Source: Streptomyces sp. A2-16 (lineage in GTDB: Bacteria > Actinomycetota > Actinomycetes > Streptomycetales > Streptomycetaceae). From it: 64,000 nt of DNA. The DNA is taken from contig NZ_CP063808.1 of NCBI RefSeq assembly GCF_018128905.1, forward strand, positions 868,001-932,000. Direction: 5' to 3'. Both the position numbers and the translations under genes were made by a program. Under the pieces are notes generated by a model. The model was given only the letters and a program-made list of their open reading frames with translations. It made no database searches and was not told where the DNA came from. Shown here in pieces: positions 51,318 to 60,686 of the stretch (its first letter is position 1; every line of letters begins with the position of its first letter).

Positions 51318-53283
51318 TGTGGCTCGAGTCGAAGTAGACGACCTGGTCGCCGATGACGCTCGGGCAGACGTCCTTCGTGCAGAAGGCGGGCACGGTGTCG
51401 ATGATCGAGGCGCCGTACTTCTCCGCCACCTCCCGCTCCATGGTCCGGAAGTCGGTGTACTCGAGCGCCTCGTACTGCTTCCTGTTGCAGGAGGAGATGT
51501 CGTCGACGTGGGTGGCGAGACAGTCGGGCACGTTCTGGCCCGGCTGGGGCGTGTCCGTCAGGTAGACGAGTTCGGCGCCGGTCGACTTGAGGACCTTGAA
51601 GGTGGCCTCGGCGCCCGCCCTCGTCGCCTCGCGGCGCGTCCGGTCGGCGACGACGATGACATCGGGCTTGAGGTCGCCCAGTTCCTTGAACACCGAGTCC
51701 CGCCAGCTGTCGCATTCGGTGTACTCGCGGTGCAGCTCGTCATTGATGATGCGGTACTCCTGCGGAGAGCAGCCACCCTTGGCCATGGTCACCACTCTGG
51801 CCCCGAGCTTCTTCCCGAGGTCGTGGAAGGCGTCGTTCCACTGCCAGGCGTGGGAGTCGCCCATGAGGACGATCGTCTTCTTCCCCTCCGGGTCACCGAT
51901 GACGCAGAAGTCCCGCATCGTGAACTTGGCGACCTCGGTGTCGTCGATGCATCCGCGCGTGGCGTGGTTCTCCGCTGTCTCGGGCAGGGCCCCCTGCACC
52001 GTCGCGGACAGCTTCGTACGGAGCGCGGCCGCCTCGACCGAAGCCTCGTCGGTGTATCCGACGGCGACCGTGCCGGAGGCGGCCGTCGCGAGGTTCAGCG
52101 GGACCATCGTGGCCAGGACCATGGCTCCGGCCGCGCAGGCGGTGGCCGTTCCGCCGACGAGGATGCCCTTCCAGGGACGGGCCACCAACTTCACGTTGTT
52201 CCTGAACCTGCGTTCGACGGCGTAGTGCATGGCGACGGCCACGAGGAACGAGGCCACGGCGACCCGGAACCGGTCCGCGTAGGTGACCTCCCACGACACC
52301 AGGTACGGCCAGAGGATCAGAAGCGGCCAGTGCCAGAGGTACCAGCCGTAACTGACGCTCCCGATGAAGTTGAAGACAGGGTTGTCCAGGAGCCGTTCCG
52401 CGCCGAGACGGGGAGCGGCGCACCCGCCGGCGATGATCAGGCCGGCGCCCAGCACCGGACCGGCCACCGCGTACCCGGGCAGCGGGGTCTCGGCGGAGAT
52501 GAGGAGCGCGGTGACGAGCGTGATGCCGAGTCCCAGCCAGGAGAGCACCGCCGCGAACCCGGTGTTCATCCGGGAGAGCAGCTGTGCGCCGACGGCGAGG
52601 AGAACACCGAAGGTGATCTCCCAGATGCGGGTGTGAGTGCTGAAGTAGGCGAGGGGCTGGTTCTCCGAGGTCTGCGTGTAGCCCAGGTAGAACGACCCGC
52701 CGATGACAGCCATGAGGAACAGCGCCACCAGCACACGGTTGCGGAAGACCAGGCGGCTGAGCCAGGCCGTGACGACGAGTGCGATCGGGGCGATCACATA
52801 GAACTGTTCCTCGATGCCCAGCGACCAGAAGTGCTGGTACGGGGACTGGCTGCCGTCGTTGGCGAAGTAGTCGGTGCCCGTCTCGACGAGGCGCCAGTTC
52901 ATGACGCTGAGCGAGGAAGCGAGACCGTCCTCCACGTACCCGCGGAATCGCAGCGGGCTCGCGTACAACCAGGCCAGGACCGCTGTGCCGACGATCGTGA
53001 CGGCCATCGCCGGCGCCAGCCGGCGGAAGCGGCGGGCCCAGAATTTGGTCAGGGAGACCTTGCCGGTCTTGTCGATCTCGGCCAGGAGCTGGCCGCCGAT
53101 GAGGAAGCCGCTCAGCACGAAGCTGACGTCCACGCCGCCGTGGATGTCCAGGATGCCGCAGTGCATGCTGACGACCATCATGATGGCCACGGCACGCAGG
53201 CCCTGGATGTCCGGCCGGTACTTGCGAAGACGGTCTGTCTGCGCGGCCGGTGGGCGACGGCGGGTGCGGGTGTCGGTTGTCAA
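51247..53283 (-). CDS. Acyltransferase with C-terminal SGNH domain (OafA-like)
   Basis: A 678-residue two-part protein. The membrane Acyl_transf_3 half starts [20 protein letters not shown] and continues [20 protein letters not shown] and [20 protein letters not shown]. The outer SGNH half (from about residue 440) has block [13 protein letters not shown] (about 474) and the catalytic DSSHIT near 652. Such proteins O-acetylate cell-surface or secreted glycans. I choose TTG 53283, with GGAGAG 5 nt before it; the longer frame to 53394 would overlap the upstream gene. Last gene of the leftward cassette; overlaps truA by 71 bp at the 3' ends. Confidence 0.85.
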   Translation of the reverse strand: MTTDTRTRRRPPAAQTDRLRKYRPDIQGLRAVAIMMVVSMHCGILDIHGGVDVSFVLSGFLIGGQLLAEIDKTGKVSLTKFWARRFRRLAPAMAVTIVGTAVLAWLYASPLRFRGYVEDGLASSLSVMNWRLVETGTDYFANDGSQSPYQHFWSLGIEEQFYVIAPIALVVTAWLSRLVFRNRVLVALFLMAVIGGSFYLGYTQTSENQPLAYFSTHTRIWEITFGVLLAVGAQLLSRMNTGFAAVLSWLGLGITLVTALLISAETPLPGYAVAGPVLGAGLIIAGGCAAPRLGAERLLDNPVFNFIGSVSYGWYLWHWPLLILWPYLVSWEVTYADRFRVAVASFLVAVAMHYAVERRFRNNVKLVARPWKGILVGGTATACAAGAMVLATMVPLNLATAASGTVAVGYTDEASVEAAALRTKLSATVQGALPETAENHATRGCIDDTEVAKFTMRDFCVIGDPEGKKTIVLMGDSHAWQWNDAFHDLGKKLGARVVTMAKGGCSPQEYRIINDELHREYTECDSWRDSVFKELGDLKPDVIVVADRTRREATRAGAEATFKVLKSTGAELVYLTDTPQPGQNVPDCLATHVDDISSCNRKQYEALEYTDFRTMEREVAEKYGASIIDTVPAFCTKDVCPSVIGDQVVYFDSSHITSSYSKTLEPFLEPTLEEALAG

Positions 53284-53321
53284 GGAACTCTCCGGTCGAG
53301 CACGCTGGCAGGCAGACGACT

Positions 53322-54422
53322 TCAGTGGACCGTCGGGCAGGCGGCAGCCGTACCGCTGACGCGCACACCTTGGGCGGGAATGCGGATGCCGCACGACAGC
53401 CGTAGCTGGGCGGGCAGTTCGTTGTCCGCGCCGATGTGTGCGTGGCAGCCCACGACCACTTCGCGCAGGACGGAGGCGCTGCCGATCGTGGAGTCGTGGT
53501 CCACCACCGACTCGTGGATCCGGGTGTTCTCGGCCACGTTCACACCGGAGCCGATGATGGAGCGGTCGACGACCACGTGCGGGCCGATCACGGCGCGCGG
53601 GCCGATGGTCGAGCCGCCCGTGACGCGGGCGGTCGGGTCGACGACGGCGGTGGGGTGGATCAGGGCCTGGGACGGCCGCCCCACCAGGGGCGAGGTCGCG
53701 TGGCCGGTGACCAGGTCGGCGGAGCCGTGGACGAAGGCGAGCGGGGTGCCGAGGTCACGCCAGTACTCCTCGGTCGTGTGGCCGTACACCCGGCGTCCCG
53801 CGGCGACGAGCTGCGGGAAGGTCTCCTGCTCGACCGAGACCTCGCGGTCGGCCGGTATCGCGTCGAGGACCGAGCGGCGGAAGACGTAGCAACCGGCGTT
53901 GATCTGGTCGGTGACGCATTCCTCGGGCGTCTTCGGCTTCTCGAGGAAGGCGAGCACCCGGCCGGACCCGTCGGTGGGTACCAGGCCGAAGGCGCGGGGG
54001 TCGGGGACGCGGGTGAGGTGCAGGGTCACGTCCGCCGACCGCTCCGCGTGGCGCCCCAGCAGGGTGCGCAGGTCGACGCCGGAGAGGATGTCGCCGTTGA
54101 GCACGAGGACCGGCGCGTCCGGCGAGGTGCCGTGCAGGAGACGGGCCGCGTTGCGGATCGCCCCGCCCGTGCCGAGCGGCACCTCCTCGACTGCGTACGA
54201 GATTCTCAGGTCCTGGGAGAAGTCCTTGAACTCCTCCTCGAAGAGGCTGGCGAGGTACGAGGTCGCGAAGACCACGTGCTCGACGCCCGCGTCCATCAGC
54301 TTGGCGATCTGGTGCCGGATGAAGGAGGAGCCGGCGACGCCCAGCAAGGGCTTCGGGGTGTGGTTGGTCAGGGGGCGCAGGCGGGTTCCCTTGCCGCCTA
54401 CCAGAATGATGGCTTCCTGCAT
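53322..54422 (-). CDS. Sugar-1-phosphate nucleotidyltransferase (mannose/glucose-1-phosphate type)
   Basis: A 366-residue protein. ATG 54422 (MQEAIILVGGKGTRLRPLT) has GGAGG upstream. GGKGTRLRPLT (9-19) is the nucleotide-binding signature. PKPLLGVAGSSFIRHQI follows, with catalytic Asp in VLVLNGDILSG. The last ~110 residues are a left-handed beta-helix (STIGPRAVIGPHVVVDRSII). This layout matches GDP-mannose pyrophosphorylase-like and related actinobacterial enzymes. It would supply a sugar nucleotide to the GT2 synthase two genes upstream; which sugar cannot be read from sequence. Confidence 0.85.
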   Translation of the reverse strand: MQEAIILVGGKGTRLRPLTNHTPKPLLGVAGSSFIRHQIAKLMDAGVEHVVFATSYLASLFEEEFKDFSQDLRISYAVEEVPLGTGGAIRNAARLLHGTSPDAPVLVLNGDILSGVDLRTLLGRHAERSADVTLHLTRVPDPRAFGLVPTDGSGRVLAFLEKPKTPEECVTDQINAGCYVFRRSVLDAIPADREVSVEQETFPQLVAAGRRVYGHTTEEYWRDLGTPLAFVHGSADLVTGHATSPLVGRPSQALIHPTAVVDPTARVTGGSTIGPRAVIGPHVVVDRSIIGSGVNVAENTRIHESVVDHDSTIGSASVLREVVVGCHAHIGADNELPAQLRLSCGIRIPAQGVRVSGTAAACPTVH

Positions 54423-54438
54423 GATTGCCTCCGCTCGG

Positions 54439-55671
54439 TCAGCTTGCGGTGTCGGTCCCGGGTCCTGCGTAGTCAGAGGTGAAACAGGACTTGATCGCCT
54501 TTTCGGAGAGGGGACGTCCGGCGAAGTCGAGCCGGGAGGCAACCTTGTCGTCGGGCTTGGTGTTGGGGTCGTCGTCGAACCAGAGCGACCACCAGTAGAT
54601 GCCCTGCATCTTCCGGTCCTGGACGACCTCGCAGACCGCCTTGTACCAGTTGGCCTGCACCTCGGGGACGAGAGCCCGGCGGGTGTAGAAGTCGCCCGGC
54701 GCGTGATAGGCGCCCTTCATGGCGCCGATCCCGGTCTCGGACACGAGGATGTTCGGCAGCGGGCCGGTGGCCTTCTTGTCCAGCCAGGTGTTCCAGCCGT
54801 CGACCAGGTCGGAGACCGGGGCGGTGTCCGGCACCTTGACGGGGAAGTAGGCGTCGACGCCCAGGTGGTTGACCGGCATGTTGATGCGGCCCGAGACGTA
54901 GTTGTCCCAGTTGGCGTCGTAGGAGACCTCGCCCGAGAAGTTCTTCTCGGCGGAGGCCACCAGGGCGTCCCAACCGGGGTCGCCCTCCAGCGAGTTGAGC
55001 TCCGTGCCGATCACGAAGGTGTTCGTCTTCGTCTCCTCGGCGGTCTTGAGGTACGGCGTGAGGAGCTTCTTGTACGACGCGAACCAGGCCGAGCGGGAGG
55101 CGGGCTCGATGTTGCCGCGCCAGCCGTTGTTCTGCTTCAGGTTGCCCTCGTCCAGAATCGGGCGGAGCGTGGTGCGGAACCCGGCGTCCTCGAAGACCTT
55201 CAGCACCCGTTCGAGGCGCTCGGGGGAGGGGGTCTTGGCCCCGGCCGACAGTTCGTCGGACGTGCGGCCGCCGATGAAGTAGGGGAACGAGAGGGACACC
55301 GAGTTGGCACCCAGGCCGATGAGGTACTTCGCCTGCTTGCGGGCCTGGTTCTCGATGAACGTGTCGGATCGTTTCTTCGTCTCCTCCTCCCAGTAGAGCT
55401 GCACGCCCCACTGCGGCATGCCCTTCTTCCAGGGCTTGGCGACCCGGAGGGCGTCGGTGGCGGAGGAGGAGGCGGGAGAGCCGGAGGGAGAGGATCCGGG
55501 CGTCTTGCCGGACGGGGTCGCGGAGGTCTCCGAGTCGCCGATGACGACCTTGGGCAGGGCCGAACCCGCCTCCCAGCGGACCGGGTGGTCGCCGAGGACG
55601 AAGGGGGCGCCCAGCACGAGGCTGAGAACGGTCACAGGGAAGATCGCGAGCAGGGGCAGTCGTGAGCGCAT
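54439..55671 (-). CDS. Exported TIM-barrel glycoside hydrolase (GH113-like)
   Basis: A 410-residue protein. N-terminal signal/anchor LLAIFPVTVLSLVLGAPFVL, then a Ser/Pro/Thr linker (about 45-75). The catalytic barrel begins WGVQLYWEEETKKRSDTF. Likely acid/base Glu in GTELNSLEGD (about 223) and nucleophile in LVSETGIGAMKG (about 311) fit clan GH-A layouts. YWWSLWFDDDPN near the end is typical of GH113-type mannanase relatives. Probably acts outside the cell on the product of the neighbouring synthase. Family assignment is by pattern, not a search. Confidence 0.7.
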   Translation of the reverse strand: MRSRLPLLAIFPVTVLSLVLGAPFVLGDHPVRWEAGSALPKVVIGDSETSATPSGKTPGSSPSGSPASSSATDALRVAKPWKKGMPQWGVQLYWEEETKKRSDTFIENQARKQAKYLIGLGANSVSLSFPYFIGGRTSDELSAGAKTPSPERLERVLKVFEDAGFRTTLRPILDEGNLKQNNGWRGNIEPASRSAWFASYKKLLTPYLKTAEETKTNTFVIGTELNSLEGDPGWDALVASAEKNFSGEVSYDANWDNYVSGRINMPVNHLGVDAYFPVKVPDTAPVSDLVDGWNTWLDKKATGPLPNILVSETGIGAMKGAYHAPGDFYTRRALVPEVQANWYKAVCEVVQDRKMQGIYWWSLWFDDDPNTKPDDKVASRLDFAGRPLSEKAIKSCFTSDYAGPGTDTAS

Positions 55672-55693
55672 GAGTCTGGTGTCTTCCGGGCGG

Positions 55694-57190
55694 TCAGGCG
55701 GGCTTGGCGATCACGACGAACTTGTTCTCCTCGCGCCGGACGAACCTCAGGAAGCCCTTGAAGCCGCCGAGACCCTCCAGCACGGAGAAGACCGGGATGC
55801 AGACGACCACCACGATCGGCTCCCACCACTTGCGCCGGCCGCTGACCGAGGCGAGCGCGTTCAGCCGCAGCCCCTCCCAGTAGGTCCAGATCACATAGGC
55901 GAAGTTGAAGGCCCACAGGATGGTGATGGACTGGGTCACGGGCGAGGTGTTCATGTCGTTGAAGAGCCAGCCGATGAGCAGCACGGCGCCGATGTGCTGC
56001 AGCGGGCCGAGGATCCAGGTGGTCACGCAGATCGACAGGAACCATCGGTAGCGCCAGGGCACGGCCTTGTTGAAGCAGAGGGCCACCAGGCCCCAGGCCC
56101 ACCGGTCACGCTGCTTGATGAAGTCGGCGGCGGTGGCGGGGGAGGCGCCGTAGCAGCGGCCGTTGAACCAGTCGCTCCTGCCGGGGTACTTCCGGCAGAA
56201 GGTCAGGGCGAGACGGGCGTCCTCGACGATCTCCTTGGGGCCGAAGTCCCAGCCGATGGTCGCCTCGATGGACGCGCGCAGCACCAGCAGTTCGCCGTGC
56301 ACGCCGGCGGCCGGGGTGCCCATGCCGGTCAGGGCGCGGAAGCGGGCGATGTCGTCGGCGGGGCGCACCGCGTCGGCGAGCCACGTGAACATGTTGACCG
56401 CGTTCTCGCGCGGGTAGGTGAGGATGCCCTGGGCCATGTGCTTGGCCTCGTCGGGGTGGGCGCGGCGCTGGCGGTTGATGAACTGGGCGAGCGAGGACGC
56501 GGTGTCGGGTCCGACACCGGTGTCGTCGTCCATGTGCAGCACCCAGACGTAGTCGAGGGCCTCGCCCTCGGCGATGCGCAGCTCGTGGGCGTAGTGGTTG
56601 GCGCGGGCCTTGAAGCGGGTGCCGTTGGCCGGGACGTAGTCCTTGGGCACGGTGATCACCCGGATCAGCGGGTGGGAGTCGGCCAGCCGGTCGATGTCCG
56701 CCGCCGCCTCGCAGCCCTCCTCGGTGAGGATGTCGACGCGCAGGTACGGAAACCACTCGGGCAGGTGCTCGACGTACGAGAGGATCGAGCGTTCCAGGGC
56801 CGGGTAGGTGTCGTTGCGCCCGATGGTCGGGCACAGAACGATCAGGAAGTCCTCCTCGGCCGGTGCCGGAGGGATCATCCGGTCGCTCTTGCGGACCCGG
56901 CGGCGGATCAGCAGCGCACCCTGGATTCCGACCAGGACGCCGACCACCGGCAGGGTCCAGACCACGGACAGGGCCCAGCTCAGCACGGACGAACTGGGGC
57001 GGTAGCTCCACAGCCCGAACGCGACCAGCAGGATGAAGGGCAGCAGGAACGGGAGGATTCCCGGCTTCCATGCGGCGGTTCGTTTGGCGAGTTTCTGATT
57101 GTGCCGCGAATGCGGCACACCCCCGTCGACGACTGTCGATGCCATGACGACTGCGGAACTCTCCGTGAGATCGGTGGCGCGTTGAGGCAC
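55694..57190 (-). CDS. Processive family-2 glycosyltransferase (membrane)
   Basis: A 498-residue polysaccharide synthase-type enzyme. Two N-terminal helices (LPFLLPFILLVAFGLWSYRP; ALSVVWTLPVVGVLVGIQGA), then a cytosolic GT-A domain: LHMDDDTG (about 219), EDARLALTF (about 322), and QRDRWAWG (about 359), the D,D,D,Q(R/Q)xRW pattern of processive beta-glycan synthases. Four or so C-terminal helices follow (FLSICVTTWILGPLQHIGAV). GTG 57190 is given; ATG 57145 (MASTVVDGG) is possible. Central gene of the cassette, likely building the polymer. Confidence 0.85.
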   Translation of the reverse strand: MPQRATDLTESSAVVMASTVVDGGVPHSRHNQKLAKRTAAWKPGILPFLLPFILLVAFGLWSYRPSSSVLSWALSVVWTLPVVGVLVGIQGALLIRRRVRKSDRMIPPAPAEEDFLIVLCPTIGRNDTYPALERSILSYVEHLPEWFPYLRVDILTEEGCEAAADIDRLADSHPLIRVITVPKDYVPANGTRFKARANHYAHELRIAEGEALDYVWVLHMDDDTGVGPDTASSLAQFINRQRRAHPDEAKHMAQGILTYPRENAVNMFTWLADAVRPADDIARFRALTGMGTPAAGVHGELLVLRASIEATIGWDFGPKEIVEDARLALTFCRKYPGRSDWFNGRCYGASPATAADFIKQRDRWAWGLVALCFNKAVPWRYRWFLSICVTTWILGPLQHIGAVLLIGWLFNDMNTSPVTQSITILWAFNFAYVIWTYWEGLRLNALASVSGRRKWWEPIVVVVCIPVFSVLEGLGGFKGFLRFVRREENKFVVIAKPA

Positions 57191-57439
57191 GACGGATCTT
57201 GATCACGGCATGGCTACGCACCGTGACAGATGATGTGGTTCCGGGTCCATCCCCTCAACGCCTTCTTTGGCGCTTTCGGTCAGCCGCGCTCAGATGCCCC
57301 CCCGGGCGGCCGAAGACTGACCGAACAGAACACAGATCCTTACACATATGTGTGGGACTGAAAACGCTTGTGAGGAGGATGTGCTCAAAAGTTAATCAAG
57401 TCACGTCTTGTGTAGTGATCTCGGCCCGAAGTGGTCGAC
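57191..57439. promoter_or_regulatory. Control region of the polysaccharide cassette
   Basis: A 249-nt gene-free gap, locally AT-rich (57320-57415) compared with the window. It contains a perfect 12-bp palindrome ACACATATGTGT (57342-57353) and runs such as AAAAGTTAATCAAG (57388-57401). It should hold the leftward promoter for the synthase gene and the 3' end of the hydrolase unit upstream. I could not place -35/-10 boxes with confidence. Confidence 0.5.
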
Positions 57440-58777
57440 CTACACCCGGTGTCCGCCCGTGATTACCCTCGGTGACCCATAGGTGCGTTTCACATCGGCC
57501 GCGGTGTTCTTGCCGCTCGGCTGCGTGACGTTGTCGTACGACAGGGCCTGACCCCACACCGTCCACAGCACCCACGGGGTCCGGTCCAGCGTCCGGGGCT
57601 GGTCGGCGTTGAGCGGCACATGGAAGGATTCGGCCACGATGCGCGGCCTGCGGTACTCCTCCAGGCCGCGGTACCAGACCTCGGTCCAGGCGCCGTCGCC
57701 GAAGGGCTCGGCCGGGGAGCCGCTGTAGTCGTCGACGCCGACGACGTCGACGTGACGGCCGCCCGGGTAGTACGGCCGGGGATCGCGGCCGTAGGGGCCG
57801 TTCCAGGAGTTCGGCGACCAGACGAACACCAGGTTGTGCAGACCGCGACGGCGCACGAGATGGTCGTACGTCAGCCGCCACAGCCGGTGGAACGCTGCCG
57901 GGTCCTGCCCCGCCCACCAGAAACCGTGGCCCGGAGCGGTGTTCATCTCGTGGTACGGCCGCAGCAGCACCGGCACCCCACGGCCGGCGAGGTAGCCGAG
58001 GTGGTCGGCGAGGAAGTCCAGGTCGTGCAGAAGGGCCCGGTGCTCCGCGGTGCCGTCCGTGACGACCCGGTCGAACCAGTCGCGGTCCTGCGCGCCGGGG
58101 GAGTTGCGGTGCAGGGTCTGCGCGTAGCCCTTGACCGGGCTGCCGGGATACGGCTGGTGGAAGGAGAAGCCGACCATGCCCGCGGGCCCGCCCCCGTTGT
58201 GCGGGAGGGAGACCTCGGCTCCGGTCGCGCACTCCGTGTGGGTGCCGGAGGGGCGGTACGAGCCGTCGGCCGCCCGGGGCAGCCCCGCCCACACGCCGAC
58301 GGCGAGGTCCACGGCATCGTCGACGTACCCCCAGTAGGGGCGGCAGGCCGGCCAGGCCTTCGAGTACGAGCGGGCCGTGCCCACCGCCCAGCCCGGCTGT
58401 CCGTAGCCGGGTCCGAGGTCCAGCTCCACGAAACCGGGCAGTTTCCCGGTGATGTCCCTGGCCTTGCGGTAGTAGTAGCCGGGCTGCTTGGTGCCCCGGA
58501 AGTCGCCGTACGCCTTGTTGTAGCGCTCGTTGTGCAGCTCCACGTGCTGGCCGATGACCGTGCGGGACGGACGGCCGCGGCGGGCGTCGTTCTCCAGGCC
58601 GGCCAGCAGCGCGTAGACCCGGCGGGCCGCGGGGGTCGCCTCCGGGTCCCGGTCGCGCAGGTCGGTGGGGACGAGCGGGGTCTGTCGGCTGCCGCGCTCG
58701 GACCAGGCCCACACCCCCAGCGGGGCCAGCAGGGCCGCCCCCGCCGTCGCGCCCAGGAGCCTGGCCCGCCCTCGCAT
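57440..58777 (-). CDS. Exported glycoside hydrolase, GH26 (mannanase)-like
   Basis: A 445-residue protein. Start ATG 58777 (MRGRARLLGATAGAALLAPL), giving an N-terminal signal/anchor; the frame is open to 58870. The hallmark RPYHEMN (about Glu 276) is the GH26 acid/base motif, followed by GFWWAGQDPAAFHRLWR and NLVFVWSPNSWNG. A likely nucleophile is Glu in IVAESFHVPL (about 382). GH26 enzymes are chiefly endo-beta-mannanases, with some beta-1,3-xylanases and lichenases. First gene of the leftward group, 249 nt from the synthase. Confidence 0.8.
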   Translation of the reverse strand: MRGRARLLGATAGAALLAPLGVWAWSERGSRQTPLVPTDLRDRDPEATPAARRVYALLAGLENDARRGRPSRTVIGQHVELHNERYNKAYGDFRGTKQPGYYYRKARDITGKLPGFVELDLGPGYGQPGWAVGTARSYSKAWPACRPYWGYVDDAVDLAVGVWAGLPRAADGSYRPSGTHTECATGAEVSLPHNGGGPAGMVGFSFHQPYPGSPVKGYAQTLHRNSPGAQDRDWFDRVVTDGTAEHRALLHDLDFLADHLGYLAGRGVPVLLRPYHEMNTAPGHGFWWAGQDPAAFHRLWRLTYDHLVRRRGLHNLVFVWSPNSWNGPYGRDPRPYYPGGRHVDVVGVDDYSGSPAEPFGDGAWTEVWYRGLEEYRRPRIVAESFHVPLNADQPRTLDRTPWVLWTVWGQALSYDNVTQPSGKNTAADVKRTYGSPRVITGGHRV

Positions 58778-58985
58778 GTCCAACGCCCTACGCCGGTTCC
58801 ACGAGGAGCCGTACGAGGGCCGAGGCCGCGAGGGCGGTGCCGCCGAGGCCGGGGCCCGGACCGGCGGCAACGGTGAGCAGACGGTTTTCGGGCGGGTGGT
58901 GCGCGGCCATGGACAGGTCCCCCCAAGGACAGCTGATCAGCGCGTGATCGCGAAGGGGGAGGCTCTCACACGGTCGCGCGCCGTG

Positions 58986-59873
58986 TCATTCGCCCGCGGC
59001 TGTCGACGCCTGAGCCTCGCCCCGGCGGTGGATCTGGCGGAAGGTGAACTCGGCGAGGTTGTCGCCGATGCCGAAGACCGCGGTGTCCTTCTCCGTGACG
59101 TTCTTGCCGCTGGCGAAGCCAGCGATCGTGAAGTAGGCGTAGCGGCCGTAGGAGTTCGAGGTCGTACGGCAGATCGCGGAGTTGCAGAAGGCCTTGACCG
59201 CACCGCCCGACAGCGACTTGACGATGTCCTTCTTGGTGTTGACCTGCCCCTTCGCCTTCGCCGCCTGGGCCTCGGTGTCGAAGACGGCCACCCCGACCGT
59301 CACCGAGACGCCGTCCTTGGTGTAGCTGACGCGCATGAACTGCGTGCAGCCGTCGGCCTTGAGGATCTTGCCGAGGCTGGCCTGGACGGTGTCGGTCGCC
59401 GCGCAGTTCTTCGTGTCGGAGGTCGTGCCCTTCTTGTACACGGTCGAGCCCATGGTCAGCTGGGTCCCCGGGAAGAGGATCCGGGCGCTGAGCGGGGCCG
59501 TGTCCTTGGCCTTGCTGGCGATGAAGTCCTTCGGGTCCAGCGGCGGCGGGGCACTGGTCGGCGCGAACGACGGGGCGGTCCCGGTCGCGCTGGGGATCGC
59601 GGCGGCCGACACCGAGGACGTCGGCTTGTTCGCCTCGTCACCGCCGTCCGCCGACACGACGGCCATCGCCACGGCGGTGCCTATCGCGACCGTGGCGAGC
59701 GCGCCGCCGACGATGAAGAACAGCCGGCGCCGTCTGTTACGGATCTCCGAGGCCTCGGCGAGCGCGGCCCAGTCCGGAGTCTGCTCGCCCCCGCCGCTGC
59801 TCCACGGCTGCTGTGACTGCGGTTTCCAGGGATCCCACTGGGACGGGGGTCCCCCCTGCTGCCCAAAGCTCAT
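58986..59873 (-). CDS. Membrane-anchored protein with Pro-rich cytoplasmic N-terminus
   Basis: A 295-residue protein from ATG 59873 (MSFGQQGGPPSQWDPWKPQS); the open frame continues upstream but antisense to the rplM promoter region. A Gln/Pro/Trp-rich cytosolic part is followed by one membrane helix (LFFIVGGALATVAIGTAVAM). An Ala/Pro/Ser linker leads to an outer domain with four Cys (KNCAAT, DGCTQFM, AFCNSAICRTT). The same kind of gene lies next to rplM in other streptomycetes. Function unknown. Confidence 0.75.
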   Translation of the reverse strand: MSFGQQGGPPSQWDPWKPQSQQPWSSGGGEQTPDWAALAEASEIRNRRRRLFFIVGGALATVAIGTAVAMAVVSADGGDEANKPTSSVSAAAIPSATGTAPSFAPTSAPPPLDPKDFIASKAKDTAPLSARILFPGTQLTMGSTVYKKGTTSDTKNCAATDTVQASLGKILKADGCTQFMRVSYTKDGVSVTVGVAVFDTEAQAAKAKGQVNTKKDIVKSLSGGAVKAFCNSAICRTTSNSYGRYAYFTIAGFASGKNVTEKDTAVFGIGDNLAEFTFRQIHRRGEAQASTAAGE

Positions 59874-59989
59874 GGGGCGCATCTTAGACGGGGGACAGGA
59901 GGTGCCGTCGGGCCTGTGGACACCGGCCTCGGGGACCTTTCCGGCACCGCTGCACATCTCGGCCGCGAAGGTGCCGCGAGGGCCTCGTT

Positions 59990-60018
59990 TTGACCCGTCC
60001 GTGCGACCCCGGTATCCT
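59990..60018 (+). promoter_or_regulatory. rplM-rpsI promoter
   Basis: TTGACC (59990-59995), 17-nt spacer, TATCCT (60013-60018). A clear HrdB-like promoter giving a leader of about 175 nt. The leader shows no gene; it is less GC-rich than coding DNA. Confidence 0.75.
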
Positions 60019-60198
60019 GCTGGTTCGTTGTGTATTGGCCTGCTCACTCTCATGCGAGAGGCCTTTACCTAGGTTCCCTGGAGCAGTTACCAGTGGGCGG
60101 CATACGGGCATCGTCCCGGCCATTGTCGTCCCCAGCTGCACGATCGCTTCAGTGATGCCATGTGTCAGCACCCATCCACTGAAGAAGAAGGCTGCGAA

Positions 60199-60642
60199 GT
60201 GCGTACGTACAGCCCCAAGCCCGGCGATGTGACTCGCCAGTGGCACGTCATTGACGCTCAGGACGTCGTCCTGGGCCGTCTTGCCACCACTGCCGCCTCC
60301 CTGCTGCGCGGCAAGCACAAGCCGATCTACGCCCCTCACGTCGACACCGGTGACTTCGTCATCATCATCAACGCCGACAAGGTGCACCTGTCGGGCAACA
60401 AGCGGACCCAGAAGATGGCGTACCGCCACTCCGGTTACCCGGGTGGTCTGCGCTCCGTCCGCTACGACGAGCTCCTCGACAAGAACCCCGAGAAGGCCAT
60501 CGAGAAGGCCATCAAGGGCATGCTTCCCAAGAACACCCTCGGCCGTCAGATGCTCACCAAGCTGAAGGTCTACAAGGGTGACGTGCACCCGCACGCTGCG
60601 CAGCAGCCGGTGCCGTTCGAGATCACCCAGGTCGCGCAGTAG
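60199..60642 (+). CDS. rplM: 50S ribosomal protein L13 (uL13)
   Basis: A 147-residue early assembly protein. GTG 60199 ([20 protein letters not shown]) is chosen over the ATG at 60160 because homologues start here. Core [20 protein letters not shown] and the signature VRGMLP-like [20 protein letters not shown]. Cotranscribed with rpsI. Confidence 0.97.
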   Translation: MRTYSPKPGDVTRQWHVIDAQDVVLGRLATTAASLLRGKHKPIYAPHVDTGDFVIIINADKVHLSGNKRTQKMAYRHSGYPGGLRSVRYDELLDKNPEKAIEKAIKGMLPKNTLGRQMLTKLKVYKGDVHPHAAQQPVPFEITQVAQ

Positions 60643-60686
60643 TTCCGGCCACACCCCCTAAGACAGAAAAGAATCTGAGGAGAATC

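Noticed and set aside
51247..53394. Longer acyltransferase start at 53394
   Set aside because: Would overlap the nucleotidyltransferase end and adds a Cys/Arg-rich segment; TTG 53283 has a good ribosome-binding site.
51319..53889. 856-codon rightward frame across the acyltransferase and nucleotidyltransferase genes
   Set aside because: Crosses two real leftward genes and translates to Asp/Glu/Arg/Gly-rich sequence without motifs.
57352..57370. LacI-type operator around GAAAACGCTT
   Set aside because: The half-sites do not form an inverted repeat beyond the central bases.
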